NCBI GenBank assembly: GCA_011523285.1
Contig: WTHC01000027.1
Span: 1 to 39,955, forward strand
From: Nitrosopumilaceae archaeon
Lineage (GTDB): Archaea > Thermoproteota > Nitrososphaeria > Nitrososphaerales > Nitrosopumilaceae
Direction: 5' to 3'
DNA length: 39,955 bases
Part shown: positions 38,100 through 39,955 of the stretch, piece by piece
How the letters are laid out: every line of letters starts with the position of its first letter
Numbering within the stretch: position 1 is the first letter of the stretch
The notes under the pieces: model-generated
Database searches by the model: none
What the model saw: only the letters and a program-made list of their open reading frames with translations
Told to the model about the DNA's origin: nothing
Program-made: the position numbers and the translations under genes

Positions 38100-39955
38100 A
38101 TGGCTAAAATAATTGGAATTGATTTAGGAACAAGTAATTCAGCAGCTGCGGTAATGATGGGAGGCAAACCTGTATTGATACCTGCTGCTGAAGGAACATC
38201 AATAGGTGGAAAAGCATTTCCATCTTATGTAGCTTTTAGCAAAGATGGCGAACTGCTTGTAGGTGAACCTGCAAGGCGGCAAGCTATAACAAATCCTGAT
38301 AAGACAATAATAGCTGCTAAAAGAAAAATGGGTACTGATCACGTATTCACAATTAATAACAAACAATACAAACCTCAACAAATATCTGCATTTATTTTAC
38401 AAAAAATAAAAAAAGACGCTGAAGCATTTGTAGGAGAAAAAATAGAAAAAGCTGTAATAACAGTACCTGCTTATTTTGATGATAATCAAAGACAAGCCAC
38501 TAAAGACGCAGGTACGATTGCTGGTATCGATGTAGTGAGAATAATAAACGAACCTACAGCAGCTTCATTAGCGTTTGGATTAGATAAAACTAAGAACGAT
38601 ATGAAGATTCTTGTATTTGATTTTGGAGGCGGAACTCTAGACGTCACAATTATGGAAATGGGGAGTGGTGTTTTTGAAGTTATGAGTACGTCTGGAGATA
38701 CAAACTTAGGAGGTACTGACATGGATAAAGTCATAATAGATCATATTATTAACGATTTTAGAAAAACCACAGGGATAGATCTATCTAAAGATAATACTGC
38801 TATGACTAGAATACGTGAAGCTGCTGAAAAAGCAAAAATAGAGCTTTCTACTGTACTTGAAACAGACATAAATTTACCATTTATATCCTATGATCATTCT
38901 ACAGGACCACAAAATCTAGAACTCAAACTTACTAGAGCCAAACTTGATGAGTTGATTACCAATATTGTTGAAAAATGTAGACAATCTATAGACAAAGCAT
39001 TAACTGACGCCAAAATTTCAAAATCTGATATTAATAAAATAGTTCTAATTGGAGGACCAACACGAATTCCTCTAGTCAGAAAATTTGTGGGTGATGTTAT
39101 AGGCAAATCTCCAGAAAGTGGAGTTGATCCTATGGAAGCTGTTGCATTGGGAGCTGCAATACAAGCTGGAATTATAGCTGGTGATGTGTCTAGTGATATA
39201 GTTCTACTAGATGTAACTCCTTTGACATTAGGTATAGAAACACTTGGAGGTGTTAGAGAACCTTTGATCGATCGTAATACTACTATACCCACATCTAAAA
39301 ATAAAGTATTTACTACTGCTGCAGATAATCAAACTGCCGTTACAATACATATAGTACAAGGCGAACGACCAATGTCAGCCGATAATGTTTCACTCGGAAG
39401 TTTTAATTTAACTAATATACCACCAGCTCCAAGAGGCATTCCACAAATAGAAGTTAAATTTGATATTGATGCTAACGGAATTTTAAATGTAACAGCTAAA
39501 GATCTTGGCACAAAAAAAGAAGCCAAAATAACAATTGAAGCAGCGACTAAATTATCTACTGATGAAATAGAAAAATTAAAACAAGACGCTGAAAAATTTG
39601 CAGAGGCTGACAAAACTAAAAAAGAAATGATTGATATCAAAAATCAAGCTGAAAATTATATATACACGACAGAGAAATTGATAAATCATGATTTAAAAGA
39701 CAAAGTAAGTCAAGAACAAGGAATAAAGATTAATGATGCTATAAAAGATCTAAAAGACTCGATTAACAAAGATGATAAAAACACAATCAAAACTAATCTT
39801 GATAAATTAACAAACCTTGTAAATGAAGTTACTACTGAATTATACAAAAAAACACAAGCTGCCAATACTCAATCCTCAGGTACTACAGATCAAAACACAT
39901 CTCAATCCTCAGGTACTACAGATCAAAACACATCTCAATCCTCAGGTACTACAGA
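38100..39955 (+). CDS. dnaK: Molecular chaperone DnaK (Hsp70), truncated at the window end
   Basis: [32 protein letters not shown]...[21 protein letters not shown]...[15 protein letters not shown]...[13 protein letters not shown]; no stop inside the window, so absent from the ORF track. Confidence 0.97.
   Translation, partial: MAKIIGIDLGTSNSAAAVMMGGKPVLIPAAEGTSIGGKAFPSYVAFSKDGELLVGEPARRQAITNPDKTIIAAKRKMGTDHVFTINNKQYKPQQISAFILQKIKKDAEAFVGEKIEKAVITVPAYFDDNQRQATKDAGTIAGIDVVRIINEPTAASLAFGLDKTKNDMKILVFDFGGGTLDVTIMEMGSGVFEVMSTSGDTNLGGTDMDKVIIDHIINDFRKTTGIDLSKDNTAMTRIREAAEKAKIELSTVLETDINLPFISYDHSTGPQNLELKLTRAKLDELITNIVEKCRQSIDKALTDAKISKSDINKIVLIGGPTRIPLVRKFVGDVIGKSPESGVDPMEAVALGAAIQAGIIAGDVSSDIVLLDVTPLTLGIETLGGVREPLIDRNTTIPTSKNKVFTTAADNQTAVTIHIVQGERPMSADNVSLGSFNLTNIPPAPRGIPQIEVKFDIDANGILNVTAKDLGTKKEAKITIEAATKLSTDEIEKLKQDAEKFAEADKTKKEMIDIKNQAENYIYTTEKLINHDLKDKVSQEQGIKINDAIKDLKDSINKDDKNTIKTNLDKLTNLVNEVTTELYKKTQAANTQSSGTTDQNTSQSSGTTDQNTSQSSGTT
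39870..39955 (+). repeat. 33-bp in-frame tandem repeat at the dnaK C-terminus, continuing past the window
   Basis: CAATCCTCAGGTACTACAGATCAAAACACATCT at 39870-39902 and 39903-39935, third copy cut at 39955; encodes [11 protein letters not shown]. Confidence 0.97.

Noticed and set aside
38199-39640. Series of antisense ORFs over dnaK
   Set aside because: Shadow ORFs of dnaK; S/I-rich low-complexity translations.

Overview
AT-rich archaeal chromosomal window, most consistent with Thaumarchaeota/Nitrososphaeria (lineage inferred from gene content: PolD small subunit, CdvB/ESCRT-III, Cdc48, split PriS/PriL, bacterial-type MetK, UPF0182, full aIF2/Nop10/S6e set). It begins inside a probable replication origin: four ORB-like boxes in AT-rich DNA just upstream of orc1/cdc6. 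Replication, repair and division genes follow (polD small subunit, cdc48, cdvB, nfo, glyS, priL, priS). Next come translation and ribosome-biogenesis genes (rps6e, aIF2-gamma, PIN protein, aIF2-alpha, nop10) and a cobalamin cluster (cobA/btuR-type adenosyltransferase, cbiA, cbiC, cbiX, cbiG, cbiD, plus a detached cbiE). The rest is metK, an Sm-like protein, a RadB/RecA-like ATPase, an Lhr-type helicase, RPA, and grpE-dnaK (dnaK truncated by the window end). There are two tRNAs. One, tRNA-Gln(UUG), appears to carry a 15-nt non-canonical intron at the acceptor/D-arm junction that folds as a bulge-helix-bulge. Other unusual signals: a 35-bp identical tract shared by the two AAA domains of cdc48, three perfect in-frame tandem repeats (priS, grpE, dnaK), and a CbiX whose N-terminal half has lost both putative metal-binding histidines. 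I saw no mobile elements, CRISPR arrays or rRNA. I found no convincing wholly novel multi-gene system. Two short genes missing from the ORF track (nop10 and a 56-aa zinc-ribbon protein) were recovered by reading the sequence.
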